This document shows, piece by piece, positions 26,158 through 37,503 of a DNA stretch of 64,000 nt; position 1 is the first letter of the stretch, and every line of letters starts with the position of its first letter. The stretch is from Fragilariopsis cylindrus CCMP1102 (Eukaryota; Bacillariophyta; Bacillariophyceae; Bacillariales; Bacillariaceae), in the NCBI GenBank assembly GCA_900095095.1, contig FMBT01000337.1:1-64000 (forward strand). The letters run 5' to 3'. Position numbers and translations under genes: made by a program. The notes under the pieces were generated by a model, which was not told the origin of the DNA, made no database searches, and saw nothing but the letters and a program-made list of their open reading frames with translations.

Positions 26158-28545
26158 ATGGGTTCTGATGATAATAGTTCCAAGCGTAAAGGAGGGGGTA
26201 ATAAAAGTGATGAAAATGAAGAGACAGCTGTTGCGCTAAAACGATCGAAGACAACGACGATGACAACGACGAACGGTAGTAGCAGCAACAGTAGCAGTAA
26301 CAATATCAGTAGAAGTAGACGAGGGCAGCTTGAGGAGATACCATCTTCTGTTCACTATCAAGTATCTTTCATGCATAAGGCAACTGTAACTCATGTAATA
26401 TCCTCTGCTAGATATGGATATGTAATTACAGCATGTGAAGAAGGGATTGTGAAATTTTGGAAACGTACATCGACTACTGCAGGACAAGATTCAACTAACA
26501 ACAAAGGGGGAGGTGGAGGTGGAGGTGGAGGGAAAGAACAATCTACCACAACACCTTGTTTGGAATTCGTGAAGTCCTTTACTGCACATATCGGTCCACT
26601 AGTTGTATTGTGTATCGATGACGGTGATGATACTATTGCATCGATTGGAAAAGATGACGGATTAATTAAATTTTATGACGTTTCAACTTTTGATGCAAAA
26701 TCTATGATCAAAACAACAACAACAAAATTCGGAAGAGCTGCAACATTCTTAAAGGATAGTTCTCAAGAATTACTTCTGGCGATTAGTCATATGTCTGATG
26801 GAAATATTTCAATATATTCTGTTGCAACACTTGCATTAGTTCAAACTGTATCATTACATTCCAAACCTGTTACAGCATTAGCATACAATAGTCACCATAA
26901 GTGCTGTATAAGTGGTGACGAAATGGGGATCTTAGAAATTTGGGACGCAACACAAGGGGCGACTGGTGAAGGTTATGTGGTTGGTGCACCATGTTCTTTG
27001 GCTAGAAATCAAATTGAATATCCATCTAAAATGGATACGGATTTATATAGTTTGGCAAAGAAAAAGACATATCCTCGATGTATTAGTATATCAGCAAAAT
27101 ACTTTGTTGTTTACGGAGCTGATCACAAGGTACGTATATTCAATCTTTCTACCGCTAAGATTGAAGTACGATACGATGAACGTTTAAGTGTGTATTCGTC
27201 CAAGGATTTTTCAAACTACGGAATGGACTCGATTGAATTTGGTAAACGGGCCGCAACTGAAAGAGAAATGGAAGATCAAGATCAGCCACTGACACATCTT
27301 CCATCAAACTTGGTTCAAATGGATCCCTCGGAAAAATTTCTTTTAGTTTCAACAATGATTGGTATTAAAATTATTGATTGGAAACAAAACAAGTTGGTCA
27401 AAGTAATCGGACAAGCAGACGCTAGTCAGTATCGCTTCCTTTCGTTTTGTTTGTGTTTAGGTGATGCAAAGATGAACCAACAGATGCAACTAGCACGTGG
27501 AACTGGAAACGCCTCAGTTGCGATGGGAGATAAAAAAGATGAAGCAAACAACTCCATTGTTGTTGCACTGGCGTATCAACAACGTCGATTTTATGTATTT
27601 TCCCATAGCGACCCACTATTAGAGCAACAAGAAGAAGGAAGTGGTACCGATACTACCACCAACCGTGATATCTGGAATGAGGCACCAACCGCACAGGATC
27701 AACTTCTTGTTTCGGAAGGTGGACATGGAGGAATTTCGGAAAGCAAGAACATGTCCAAAGCGATTTTACGAACAACTAAAGGTGATATTCATATTAAATT
27801 ATTTCCGGAGGTTCAAAAGACATTAGAAAATTTCTGCGAGCATGCTCGATCTGGATACTATGACGGTGTATTGTTCCATCGAGTGATTTCCAGTTTTATG
27901 TTGCAAACCGGAGATCCTCTTGGGGATGGAACTGGAGGAGAAAGTATATGGGGAGGAGAATTCGAGGACGAATTTGTTCGAGAGTGAGTGTTGATTGATT
28001 GTCGAGATTTTTTGCAGTTTTATTTTTTAAATGCTTCATATCCTAATAACCTAATGTCCTTACACTCTGTTTTATCCTCGTTAATTATTGCGTCGTTTCT
28101 CAGTCTTCGTCACGATCGGCCATTTACCGTTTCCATGGCTAATGCAGGTAAATTTCTATCATCCTTGGTGTGGATAGAATTAATGCGAATTTAAGTAAAT
28201 TTTCTGTGCTCATATAATTTTTTTCAACTTAAACCACTCCTTCATTTTCTCTTTTTAACAGGTCCTAACACCAATGGTTCTCAATGTAAGTTTCTCTCGT
28301 ATTTCTTTCCAATATACACGTTTGATATGTTTGTTTCAGTTCAATCTTGACTAACTTTATCTTTGCCGAATATTATCGTAGTTTTCATCACAACAGCTGC
28401 AACACCGTGGTTAGATAACAAACATACAGTGTTTGGCCGAGTGACAAATGGAATGGACGTTTGTACCTTGATAGAAAATGTCAACACGGATAAAAACGAT
28501 AAACCACTCGACGATATTCGAATAGTTAGTGTCGACCTTGAATAA
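26158..28545 (+). CDS. PPWD1: PPWD1-type spliceosome-associated cyclophilin with WD40 repeats
   Basis: join(26158..27983, 28104..28147, 28262..28285, 28382..28545), 685 aa. Exons 2 and 3 are only 44 and 24 nt. The N-terminus is acidic/Ser-rich with basic patches, followed by [16 protein letters not shown] and several WD40 blades (for example [31 protein letters not shown]). The C-terminal cyclophilin domain has [74 protein letters not shown] and [12 protein letters not shown]. The catalytic FHR..F..Q and SQFFIT/W residues are present, so proline isomerase activity is likely. In animals and plants this protein associates with the spliceosome. Length and domain order match PPWD1. Confidence 0.92.
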
Positions 28546-30071
28546 AATTACAAACCGTATCGTATAGACTTTGGAAGAGAGAGAAAATAAGATAAGCTAT
28601 CATGTTAATATATTTAACCCCTTTGTGTATTTACCCTGTAGTTGCATGTGGGTCGAACAAAAGTCGTTGTCTTCAGAGACCATGGGGTGTTATATAGCGT
28701 TAGTTGTCCTTCTTCTTGTCCATTGACAAAGTGCAGCTAGAAAATAGTTAGATTGCACTACTGAATTCAGTTTAGCTTGCAATACTAATGAGATTTTTGC
28801 TCTGACCTGATTAAAAACTCAAGGGAGAAAACTATGATTCAAAACACATCAAATCAATCATTAATTAAAAGAAACCACCAAAGTTAGATGGAACAAGGAA
28901 GAAAAAAATTTGATAAAAACATAAAAGAAATCTAGAGTAGAAACAACAACTATTGAACCTGCATTATGTAGGTAAAAATAGAGAATGAAACAAGTTGTCT
29001 GCTGATCAAGATAAAGCAGCTACAGCCTCACGTACAAAAGTAAAGTACAGTATTAATTCTCTAATTCTACTAAAAATATAAAATTAAATGTTATAGTACA
29101 GTGCAGTAGTAAATACTAGTCAATAAGCTTAGTTTTGCCATTTTTATCTTAAAGCCTAAGGAAGATGACAGTCAAGATAACCTACCATGCTTCATGAATG
29201 ACAGTATCTATTAGGACCGCAACCATCAGGGGGGGGGGGCTACCTTAGATAGCAGCCTCCACTCCTATTCACCTGTGCACAAATAATCTACCTGTCACTA
29301 ATATACACCACACCTAAACCCCCTCAATGCAAAAATGAAAATACAAACAAGTTATTACTTTTATTCCGTCTTGTTTTATTACCAATAAAATTTTCTGTTC
29401 TATCATGAGTTAGATCTCTCACTTATTTAATAGGAGCGAATTGAAAGACTTAATACATATCTACATAGTAAATAGCTGTTAGATTAATAGAGGAAATATA
29501 ATGAGTTAAATTAAATCAAAAAATGTTGATTACTTTATATTATGCTTCATCATCAGGTGCAACTCTTGCCTCACTTTTGAGGAGAGTTGTTACTAAGAGA
29601 ATAGAATGAGAAGGGTAGATAGTTACTGTATGTAACTAAATTGCAAGATAGAGGAGTAGTCCAGGAGTAATAAGATCAGAGATGATGATGACCTCTAAAT
29701 AATGCCTTTCAAAGTAAAAGATAGAAAATTAAAATAAAGACAAAAAGAGAACGACACCGTATTGACTAGCAGACGGGAAGCGGTGCTGTCATGTCGGTAT
29801 AGTCGTCCTCCTATACATGTGCGATTTTTTGGTACATAGTCTGACTTAATTCTAATATCTCTTATTTTGGGACTAAATCATTCCGCTTTTACTAGTACTG
29901 TAGGTAGCGTGTTAAGTAGTTTCTACGTGACACGAAAGATATGATCGACTACAGTAATCTGTGACTATCCAAACGAAGTCGCTACTTCAAGTATTTACAA
30001 AAAAAATAACCAATACACAGCCAGTATCGAAATAACTATATTTCACATTTCATAACCAAGAAAGTATCGCA
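28546..30071. other. Longest gene-poor stretch of the window
   Basis: 1.5 kb between PPWD1 and the SDR gene. AT-rich, with a G10 run near 29230. I read both strands and found no frame with coding character, no inverted repeat and no RNA gene. It contains the PPWD1 terminator and the SDR promoter by position. Confidence 0.5.
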
Positions 30072-31370
30072 ATGGCTGCCCGAAGAATATTATCAATCGC
30101 TATCTTGCTTTTCTCGTTGTGTGACTGTTTTGTCCACAAAAGTTTCAACGCGAGAAATGGCCTTGTACAGTCTCGATTAGAAGAACGAAAAACAGTCACA
30201 GATGAGAGCGAGTACGATGAGGATAAGCATGATGTTGTCGTTGGGACGTTAAATCGTAGGCGTGCTTTGACGTCTACCGGGGTGGCTATGCTGTCACTTT
30301 GGATAGGAGATACAATTGGAAATGATAATATAGCATCGAAATGGGTTGCTTCCGCTGCAGAAGAAATCATTGCCGCTGGCGAACAACAACAACAACAACA
30401 ACAACAACCACGAACGATATTGTTAACGGGATGTAATTCAGGAATCGGTTTTGAGGCTGCACGAATTTTAGCTCGGAAGGGTGATACAATTATTTTAGCA
30501 TGCCGAACAAAAGAGAAGGCTGATGAAGCTGCTAGAAAAATATTAGTAGAAACAGAAACGGCGAAGTTAGTTCCATGTGAATGTGATCTCACTAGTTTAC
30601 AATCGGTACGAAATTTCGTCGATTCGATTGCAACTACAACGAATCAACTAGACGTTGTATGTTACAATGCCGGTATTGCATTGAATACCGACGGAGATAT
30701 AGAACGAACAGCTGAAGGATTCGAAAAAACGATCGGTACGAATCACTTGGGACATTTTTATCTTCATCATTTGCTACAACCCAAAATTGTTAAAAACAAA
30801 ACTGGCCGTGTCGTAATAACTGCCTCAAGTGTCCACGATCCTGAAAGTCCAGGCGGTAAACAGGGCAAGAAGGCTACGCTTGGTAATCTTGAGGGTTTTG
30901 CTCGAGATGGACCAGACTTCGAAATGGTCGACGGACAACCTTACAATGGAGATAAGGCATACAAGGATAGCAAACTTTGTAACGTTTTGTTTTGTAGAGA
31001 ACTGCAACGACGGTTGGGAGCATCTGATACAACAAAGAATATTCTTGTTAATTCTTTTAGTCCCGGTCTGATCACTTCCACGGGTTTCTTCCGGAACCAA
31101 AATCCCGTTTTTAGTTCAATCTTCAACGTCGTTGCAACTAATGTATTCAAAGTAGCAGAAACGCCAGAATTTGGTGGAGCTGCCTTAGCGTATATGACTA
31201 CTGTTGAAAGTCGCGGTGAGTTCTGGGACTCACCACCTGGAACATCGTATAAATCCGGTGAAGCTGCATTTGGAAAGGAATTCAATGTATCTCCTGTGAG
31301 TAAAGAGGGACAAGAAGATGCAAAAGCTAAACAATTGTGGGAATTAAGTGAAAAGCTTGTCGGTATCTAG
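30072..31370 (+). CDS. Protochlorophyllide-reductase-like SDR, plastid with possible Tat lumen signal
   Basis: 432 aa, single exon, ATG 30072. The signal peptide ends CDC/FVHKS, a plastid bipartite presequence. At ~residues 62-80 NRRRALTSTGVAMLSLW looks like a twin-arginine thylakoid signal, followed by a poly-Gln linker. The SDR domain has TILLTGCNSGIGFEAA (NADPH loop), LDVVCYNAGIA, TNHLGHFYLHHLL and the catalytic YKDSK. The stretches GDKAYKDSKLCNVLF, FSPGLITSTGFFRNQNPVF and the C-terminal LWELSEKLVGI are closest to light-dependent POR, which reduces protochlorophyllide to chlorophyllide. The extended N-terminus and the apparent lumen signal are unlike stromal POR, so a related but distinct reductase is possible. 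Confidence 0.75.
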   Translation: MAARRILSIAILLFSLCDCFVHKSFNARNGLVQSRLEERKTVTDESEYDEDKHDVVVGTLNRRRALTSTGVAMLSLWIGDTIGNDNIASKWVASAAEEIIAAGEQQQQQQQQPRTILLTGCNSGIGFEAARILARKGDTIILACRTKEKADEAARKILVETETAKLVPCECDLTSLQSVRNFVDSIATTTNQLDVVCYNAGIALNTDGDIERTAEGFEKTIGTNHLGHFYLHHLLQPKIVKNKTGRVVITASSVHDPESPGGKQGKKATLGNLEGFARDGPDFEMVDGQPYNGDKAYKDSKLCNVLFCRELQRRLGASDTTKNILVNSFSPGLITSTGFFRNQNPVFSSIFNVVATNVFKVAETPEFGGAALAYMTTVESRGEFWDSPPGTSYKSGEAAFGKEFNVSPVSKEGQEDAKAKQLWELSEKLVGI

Positions 31371-32320
31371 CTAGAAATTTAAAATACTGTAGGTGCACAA
31401 ATTTTAAAAACGAAATTAGAAGTGACATCTACTACTAGTAGCACTTAGGAATTCTGCTTGCGTTAGAAATAATATCACATGCTAAGAACCAATATATTCA
31501 ATATATCTAAGTTTATAGCAGATAGACAGCACAAACATTATTATATCTTGATGTATAGACGAATTCATACATATATGTATACATATGTAGTCCTAGGACC
31601 TATACATATATATGTACATATACATGGAGAGAATTAGCACTGGCAGTAGATAACAAACCACAAATTACTGAGATCATTTGATCCCAAGTAGGTAAAATAT
31701 AGAGCAAACAAAAATTGTAATCGTTAATAATATTATAATGAACTGAATCAATGGAAATTATTTCTTCTCGTCTAGGACCTAATATAGGAATAAAATCAGA
31801 TATCAAGAGGCCAATTAATGAGACTAATTTCTATAGTTCAAGCTAGCTACGAGTACTTAGTGGGAGAAGATCTCTTGAGGTGGACCCTCATTGTACTACT
31901 GTATGTATGGAATCAATTATCTATTATTTTTCGTTGTACACTAATGTAGGACATTTTTTTAATCTTTTCGAAGATATGAATGATCGAAAGTCGGAAGGAT
32001 ATCTCAAAATTCCTACCGCGTGAACATTCACATGATCATGCCTTTAATAGTCCGTGATCAACCAGTCCCGTACTACTTTCACCTTAAGTACTTCATGCTG
32101 CTGTTTACAGCTATTCTCGATGAGAATACTTCGAAGTAGAGATCCAAAATGCCAAAAAAATCCCTCCTAATCCTGCAATAGGTTTGTACTACTATATTAC
32201 GTCAAAGTCATTATTTCGAAAAACAGATAGAGAGGTATTACTATACTAGCTTTAGATAAGTTGGGAAACGTTGCGACGAGGGGATCTATCACACCACAAA
32301 TTATAAGAAGAATCAGCAAC
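31371..32320. other. Intergenic region with an imperfect AT-rich palindrome
   Basis: 950 bp between two plus-strand genes. At about 31570-31620 an imperfect palindrome of TATAC/GTATA steps is centred on TCCTAGGA. Otherwise nothing recognised. Confidence 0.45.
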
Positions 32321-34071
32321 ATGATGGTGGCACGACGAGTTTCAGCTAAAAGGATGAGCACCAGATGTAACAGTAACAGTAATTTTCTCTGTAATAATAG
32401 TGGTGGTCATATTTTTTATTGTTATATTATTCTGCTGGCGCTATTGTGGACTACTTGTACTACTGTTGTCGTCGTTGAGGGGAAAGCAACATCTGGCAAG
32501 TTTAAATTAAGTGGCCTCGATACGGAATATGTATTAGGAAGTTTTGCTGTTTCTCCTAGAAAAATGGGTACATTAAAAGTTGATTTCAAATCAAAAGATA
32601 ATTATGATGTAAATAAGGATTTGTTTGTTCGACTATATCGTGATGATAAATGGTCCGAATTTAAAAAGGCACCAAGTTGTACTGAAAAGGTACCATTCTC
32701 ATTAATAAATGAACCAGTGAAAATGAAAAGAGTCAAGGGACATTATGAAGGAGAAATTTCTATGGAACTCAATAATCATAAAGACGACAAAACACATTAT
32801 TATTACTTCGTCATAACGGATTGTTCCCTGGAATTTTATATGCATGACGATCGGATCCCACAAATGTCCTACACGGTCACCACATGGAATGATGGATCGC
32901 ATGTATCCGCCGATGAACATCATTTAGAAAATTTACATACAATAACCTTTCTGTTGAGTGGTATATTAGCAATAATACTTTGTGTTGTAATTGCAATACA
33001 ACTGTATGAAAAATCAACGGTACATGCTGCAATGTTTTGGGTCATGGCAGCAGCATCGTCGGATGCATTTTCAAGTATGTTTGAATTGATCCATTTATCA
33101 TTATATGCACATAATGGAATTGGTTCATATGCGATGGTACGTAGACAGAGTATAGATAATAATCGATTGATTGATTGATATATATATCGAATTCTTTTTT
33201 TCAAAAAAACTTGGCTATGGGAGTTACTGTTTCTATGCGATGATATGTTTGATGTTACACCACAAAAATACGAGATTCTTGGTCGATTTTTGTTTGGTAT
33301 TCAGGTAGTATGTTTCTCAAATAAAAAAAATTCTTCTTTCTTGATCCTTTCCCGTTTTTTCTTCTTTTTCAGGATGCATTCTCTGCACATTTAGAAGCAG
33401 TATGTGATTCATTAGTGGCACTATTGCTGTTATCAGTTGCTGCTGGATGGACGTTACCGTCAGATGTTGTTGCTGTCCAAAATAATGCATCACCGATCCA
33501 AAAATTATTAGGTGGACTACAATCACCGTTCTTAGCAATTAAACAATTCAATCCAACAGCTATATTAGCTATTGCTATTTTTATTACGCATATCGTCTTA
33601 GCACAAGCGGGACGGATGGTCAATGATGATTTTGACTCATATCATGACCTAGAACATTTACCTGGTAAACTCCTAATGCTTAACAGGATCATCCTTGGCG
33701 TATTTATGATGGCATGTTGTCTTTCAACAAGAGCACGTTGTACACCATCATTACGAGGTTTTTATTTACAATTAACAATTATCGGTACAGGCTGGTTCCT
33801 ATCATTACCAATATTAACATTTGTCGTCAATACAATACTTCCGTATCACATGAGACATCGTACTGTTGGTGTATATGGGGCTATTCTACAAACAACGGGT
33901 ATTATATTATTGTCGTGGTTGGTTACATCTCATTCTACATCGTATCATAAATTATCTCATTTGAGTTCTAACAAAGAAAGTTTAACAGACACCTTATCTC
34001 GACGCTCAAGTGGAATGAAAGAAGATTCACAGACATGGATGTTTGGCAAAACAAAAGTACGGCTTGATTAA
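32321..34071 (+). CDS. GPR180/TMEM145-type seven-transmembrane protein
   Basis: join(32321..33136, 33373..34071), 504 aa; donor GTACGT, acceptor TTTTTCAG, phase 0. ATG 32321 precedes a signal sequence (YCYIILLALLWTTCTTVVVV). The lumenal/extracellular domain (~residues 45-200) contains YYYFVITDCSLEF and DDRIPQMSYTVTTWNDGSH, typical of GPR180/TMEM145. Seven hydrophobic helices follow, starting with ITFLLSGILAIILCVVIAIQLY. Between helices DAFSAHLEAVCDSLVALLLL and AAGWTLPSD match the intimal-thickness-related receptor domain. The family is GPCR-like in topology but its ligand is unclear even in animals; it has been tied to secretion and glycosylation. The acidic/Ser-rich tail is short. Confidence 0.82.
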
Positions 34072-34205
34072 TATTAACAATATATTGTATTATTATGTAC
34101 TTAAGATAGTATATCATAAATCATTTTTACTTTTTATCTATTACTCATTTTACTTACTGAACACTAGAATTTCATCAAGTGTTCTTGTGCTTATGATGAT
34201 GTGCG

Positions 34206-35192
34206 TTATTGTGACGATACAACTTTTTGAAGTAAATTTTGTAAATCATCTTTACATTGATCCTTATATCCATCACTGTACCGTTGATATTTCTTAGCTT
34301 CTTTTTTCCAATATATAACTTGTCCTTCTAATTCTTGCAAATACTCAGAATCATCATTGTTAATAGTTGGAGTTGGTGCAAGATCAATAATCTCATGATG
34401 TATTTGTTGAAGTCGTTCTCGACATTCTAACGATTCAAGTTGATATATAGAACGTTCATTTAATAACAAACCATTCCAAATCATCATCCCGAATAAGATA
34501 GTAAAACAGAATAGTAGAAAAAGCCATTCAGCACCACCAGTATTACCATTAGAAATATCACTAATCTTCGATGAAATATTACCATCGTTGTTGCTGTTGC
34601 TGTTTTTATCTTTTTCGTTTTGAGTGGACGACGACGATGCATCAGTCGCAGTCGCAATCGTTGTTGTTTTTGTTGTTGCCGTCGTCGTAGACACTAAAGG
34701 TGGCAATTTCTTCGTGAGAGTACTTGTAGAAATAGAATTATTACTGTACTTTGTTGGTATTTCCTGTAACGAATTTATCATGCCGTTATACATACGCTGA
34801 ACAATATTATTTGTAGTTGCAACGATGTTGTTGATGTTGTTATTATTATTATTATCTTCAGTAGTAGTAGCAGTAGTAGTAGTAGGTACGGCAGTACTTG
34901 CACTCGTAGTTACAACATTATCGTTGTTGCCTCTACCACTATTCCTATCATCGTTGTCTTCTAGGGATTCTTCGTCAACATCAACAGTAACATCAACGTC
35001 GTCGTCGTTCGACGATGTTGTACACGTAGTATTTTGTTTTTTACGTTCTGGGCCGGGTGATATCAAATCAACTCCTCGACCTCGTTTCCTTGGACCTGTT
35101 GCTGATGCTTTCACTGTCGATCTAGTGGCTCTACTACTAGTTCGATTATTAACATTATTGTTGTCATGATCATCGTCGTTGGTGACCGTCAT
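34206..35192 (-). CDS. Unknown low-complexity protein with one transmembrane helix and a C-terminal coiled coil
   Basis: 328 aa from ATG 35192. Not recognised. The N-terminus is Asn/Asp-rich, then a basic patch (GPRKRGRGVDLISPGPERKK) that could act in nuclear localisation, then Thr/Asn/Asp tracts. One strong hydrophobic helix (WLFLLFCFTILFGMMIWNGL) lies at ~residues 238-257, and the last ~70 residues look like a charged coiled coil (ECRERLQQIHHEI, EGQVIYWKKEAKKYQ). A single-pass membrane protein with a coiled-coil tail is the most one can say. An inner nuclear membrane protein is possible but speculative. It converges on the GPR180-like gene at 134 bp. Confidence 0.6.
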   Translation of the reverse strand: MTVTNDDDHDNNNVNNRTSSRATRSTVKASATGPRKRGRGVDLISPGPERKKQNTTCTTSSNDDDVDVTVDVDEESLEDNDDRNSGRGNNDNVVTTSASTAVPTTTTATTTEDNNNNNNINNIVATTNNIVQRMYNGMINSLQEIPTKYSNNSISTSTLTKKLPPLVSTTTATTKTTTIATATDASSSSTQNEKDKNSNSNNDGNISSKISDISNGNTGGAEWLFLLFCFTILFGMMIWNGLLLNERSIYQLESLECRERLQQIHHEIIDLAPTPTINNDDSEYLQELEGQVIYWKKEAKKYQRYSDGYKDQCKDDLQNLLQKVVSSQ

Positions 35193-35638
35193 CTTCGTAT
35201 CTGCTAACCGTTGCTTCCTTTACAAGTGTTTTTGTGATTGTTGGCTTCAGTTTGTTTGTTTGGTTACCGTACACATTGAACATACCCTTCACGCGACGAA
35301 GTCGAAAAGGGGAAAAAGGTCATCTGATTTTGAAAGTGAGATCCTCCGATTAGTCCGATTTAATTCGACTCATTCGATTCAATCTACATGATTCATTCAA
35401 GTCAGCGATGATTGAAATTCATTCATTCATTCTACGATGACTCACACTTCTGACCCATTATTTTTCATTTTCAAATTCTTACCTACTCTTTCTCGCATTG
35501 CAGATTCTTTTCTAAACTACAAACTATCGACAGTCGACAATGCATTCATCCTTCCATATTATTGTTTACTTTCATATTCCGTCATCAATTTGAACCTACC
35601 TACTATAGTGCCTACGTAATTACGCAACAACAACAATA
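35193..35638. promoter_or_regulatory. Shared upstream region of a divergent pair
   Basis: 446 bp between the unknown membrane protein (-) and the DCC-family gene (+), rich in ATTC/ATTCA steps around 35360-35440. No specific element recognised. Confidence 0.4.
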
Positions 35639-36355
35639 ATGGTACCATCAATTTTACCATTTGCTATCATGATGTCTTTTATTCTTAGTACTAAAGGCTG
35701 CAGTGCGTTTCTTGTTACTCGTCAAACATCATCTGTTTCACAACGACGTGCTGTCGTAGATACGGTAATGAAACAATTAACCATGTCAACAACCGCAGCA
35801 TCAACAACAACAACAACCGCAGCATCAACAACAACAGATCAAACATCAACGACGTCTATGCCTATTCTTCATGATCCTAAGACAGTATCTTCAAAAGTTT
35901 TTTCCAGTCAAGATAAACGTCCAATTATATTATTTGATGGTGTCTGTAATTTATGCAATACAGCTGTTAATTTAGCATTAGATTGGGACCCGAGTGGAAA
36001 ATTACGTTTTGCTGCACTTCAGTCGAATGTTGGTCGTTCATTATTAGAAGTAAATGGTAGAAATGCAAATGATATAAGTTCTATTGTATTAGTCACAAAG
36101 AATGGTGCCTACACGAAATCAGATGCGGTATTAAAAATTACAGAAGAATTAACACCATTCTCATCGTTACTACCATTAAAGCCAGCAGCTATTATTGGTC
36201 GTTATATTATACCAAAATTTATAAGAGATTTAATTTATGATGGTGTTGCTGATAATCGTTATGATTTAATGGGAAAAAAAGATATGTGTCGATTCGATGC
36301 AGATGGCGAATTTGAAGATCGATTTATTAATGATTCTATTGCTCTGAAGGACTAA
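35639..36355 (+). CDS. Plastid-targeted DCC-family thiol-disulfide oxidoreductase-like protein (DUF393)
   Basis: 238 aa from ATG 35639. The signal peptide ends KGCSA/FLVTR, an ASAFAP-type plastid presequence. A Ser/Thr-rich stretch with a duplicated TTAAST-like unit follows. The folded domain starts at ~residue 93 with PIILFDGVCNLCNTAVNLAL: the DxxCNLCN signature of the DCC/DUF393 family, a thioredoxin-like fold with a CxxC pair. RFAALQSNVGRSLL, SIVLVTKNGAYTKSDAVL and DLIYDGVADNRYDLMGK complete the domain. Family members are predicted redox proteins, with substrates mostly unknown. Single exon, normal length. Confidence 0.82.
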   Translation: MVPSILPFAIMMSFILSTKGCSAFLVTRQTSSVSQRRAVVDTVMKQLTMSTTAASTTTTTAASTTTDQTSTTSMPILHDPKTVSSKVFSSQDKRPIILFDGVCNLCNTAVNLALDWDPSGKLRFAALQSNVGRSLLEVNGRNANDISSIVLVTKNGAYTKSDAVLKITEELTPFSSLLPLKPAAIIGRYIIPKFIRDLIYDGVADNRYDLMGKKDMCRFDADGEFEDRFINDSIALKD

Positions 36356-36363
36356 AAGAAGAC

Positions 36364-36388
36364 ACTCGTCGTCGTCGTCGTCGTCGTT
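36364..36388 (+). repeat. (CGT)n microsatellite
   Basis: Short trinucleotide run just downstream of the DCC-family stop codon. No function suggested. Confidence 0.8.
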
Positions 36389-36585
36389 TTCGTTATCGTC
36401 TTCAAAATAATACAATATGTTCCAAAAAAAAAACGTATGTTTCGATCCTTCCTTAAATACTGTTTTTGAGACAATAATGTAGCCTTTTTGATATCTTTGG
36501 ATATATGTACTGTATATATATAATATAATAAGTAGTAGGAAAGTTTATTTATTTTTTCATATCTTTATATTATATATTTTGATAA

Positions 36586-37503
36586 TTATATGCTATTATT
36601 ATTATTGGTAGATGAGCAAAGATATTCTGACCAATCATTTATTGAAGTACTACTAAAACTAATACTACCATCACTACTGTCACATATCAATTGTCTACTT
36701 GATGCAAAAAAGAATTCTATAGAAAAAATTGGTACAAATAAAATTAGTAAACCAATCAATACCATTGTTCTTTCCACATTACTATCGTTATCATTTCTAT
36801 TGATAATAGATGGCGATAATGATGACGTCGTCTCCTTCTTATCTGGCTTTTTCGTATTGTTAACTTTTGTTTGTTGTTTTATTCTTTTTCGATTGTAGAA
36901 AACATAACTTTCGGGATTACTCATTTCTTTCCATTGATCACCATCAAAAATAATAGAATTATTGCTGTTGTTGTTGCCGTCGAAAATTGTAGCAGTTGTT
37001 GTTGTTGTTGTGTTCGTATTTAAATTATTCAAATTAATATTATCACTGCTCAAATTATCTAAATTCGAATCTAAAATTGCAAAATTATTTATACCATTTT
37101 TTTTTCCCTGTAAGAACAATGTTATAAAAACTAACGCAAATGCAATTAATAATCCATCAAATATATCAGATGGACCTAACACATCAACAGCTATAGTAGG
37201 TTGTACAGGTTGTTGTATTATTTGTTGTTGTACTGGTATTATTACTTGTTGCTGTATTTGTTGTAAATCTACTAAAAAAGAAGAATCCGCCATCATATTA
37301 TGGTTATTATCATAATGATGTAATTGTAGATGTAATGATGATGAAGATGTGCTCGTCACGCTCCTCCTCCTCCTCGATTTTTGGTGGCGTTTTTCAGACT
37401 CAGATATCTCGCCGGTGATAGTAATGGCGAATGATCGTTGTTGTTGATGTTGTCGATGTCGTGACGACATCATATTATATGACGAAGATGTTTCCACTAT
37501 CAT
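36586..37503 (-). CDS. Unknown low-complexity protein with two transmembrane helices
   Basis: 305 aa from ATG 37503. Not recognised. It has an N-terminal basic/Ser/His-rich region, a Gln-rich segment (IQQQVIIPVQQQIIQQPVQP), a hydrophobic helix at ~residues 113-131 (IFDGLLIAFALVFITLFLQG), an Asn/Thr-rich loop, a short conserved-looking stretch (DGDQWKEMSNPESYVFYNRK) and a second helix near residue 246 (TMVLIGLLILFVPIFSIEF). The N-terminus may be a transit peptide without an obvious cleavage motif. The stretch around NPESYVFYNRKR is the most likely real domain. It converges on the DCC-family gene. Confidence 0.55.
   Translation of the reverse strand: MIVETSSSYNMMSSRHRQHQQQRSFAITITGEISESEKRHQKSRRRRSVTSTSSSSLHLQLHHYDNNHNMMADSSFLVDLQQIQQQVIIPVQQQIIQQPVQPTIAVDVLGPSDIFDGLLIAFALVFITLFLQGKKNGINNFAILDSNLDNLSSDNINLNNLNTNTTTTTTATIFDGNNNSNNSIIFDGDQWKEMSNPESYVFYNRKRIKQQTKVNNTKKPDKKETTSSLSPSIINRNDNDSNVERTMVLIGLLILFVPIFSIEFFFASSRQLICDSSDGSISFSSTSINDWSEYLCSSTNNNNSI

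Noticed and set aside
33137-33372. Additional coding exon inside the GPR180-like intron
   Set aside because: A frame reading GYGSYCFYAM is present, but joining 33136 directly to 33373 keeps the frame and matches the family spacing without it.
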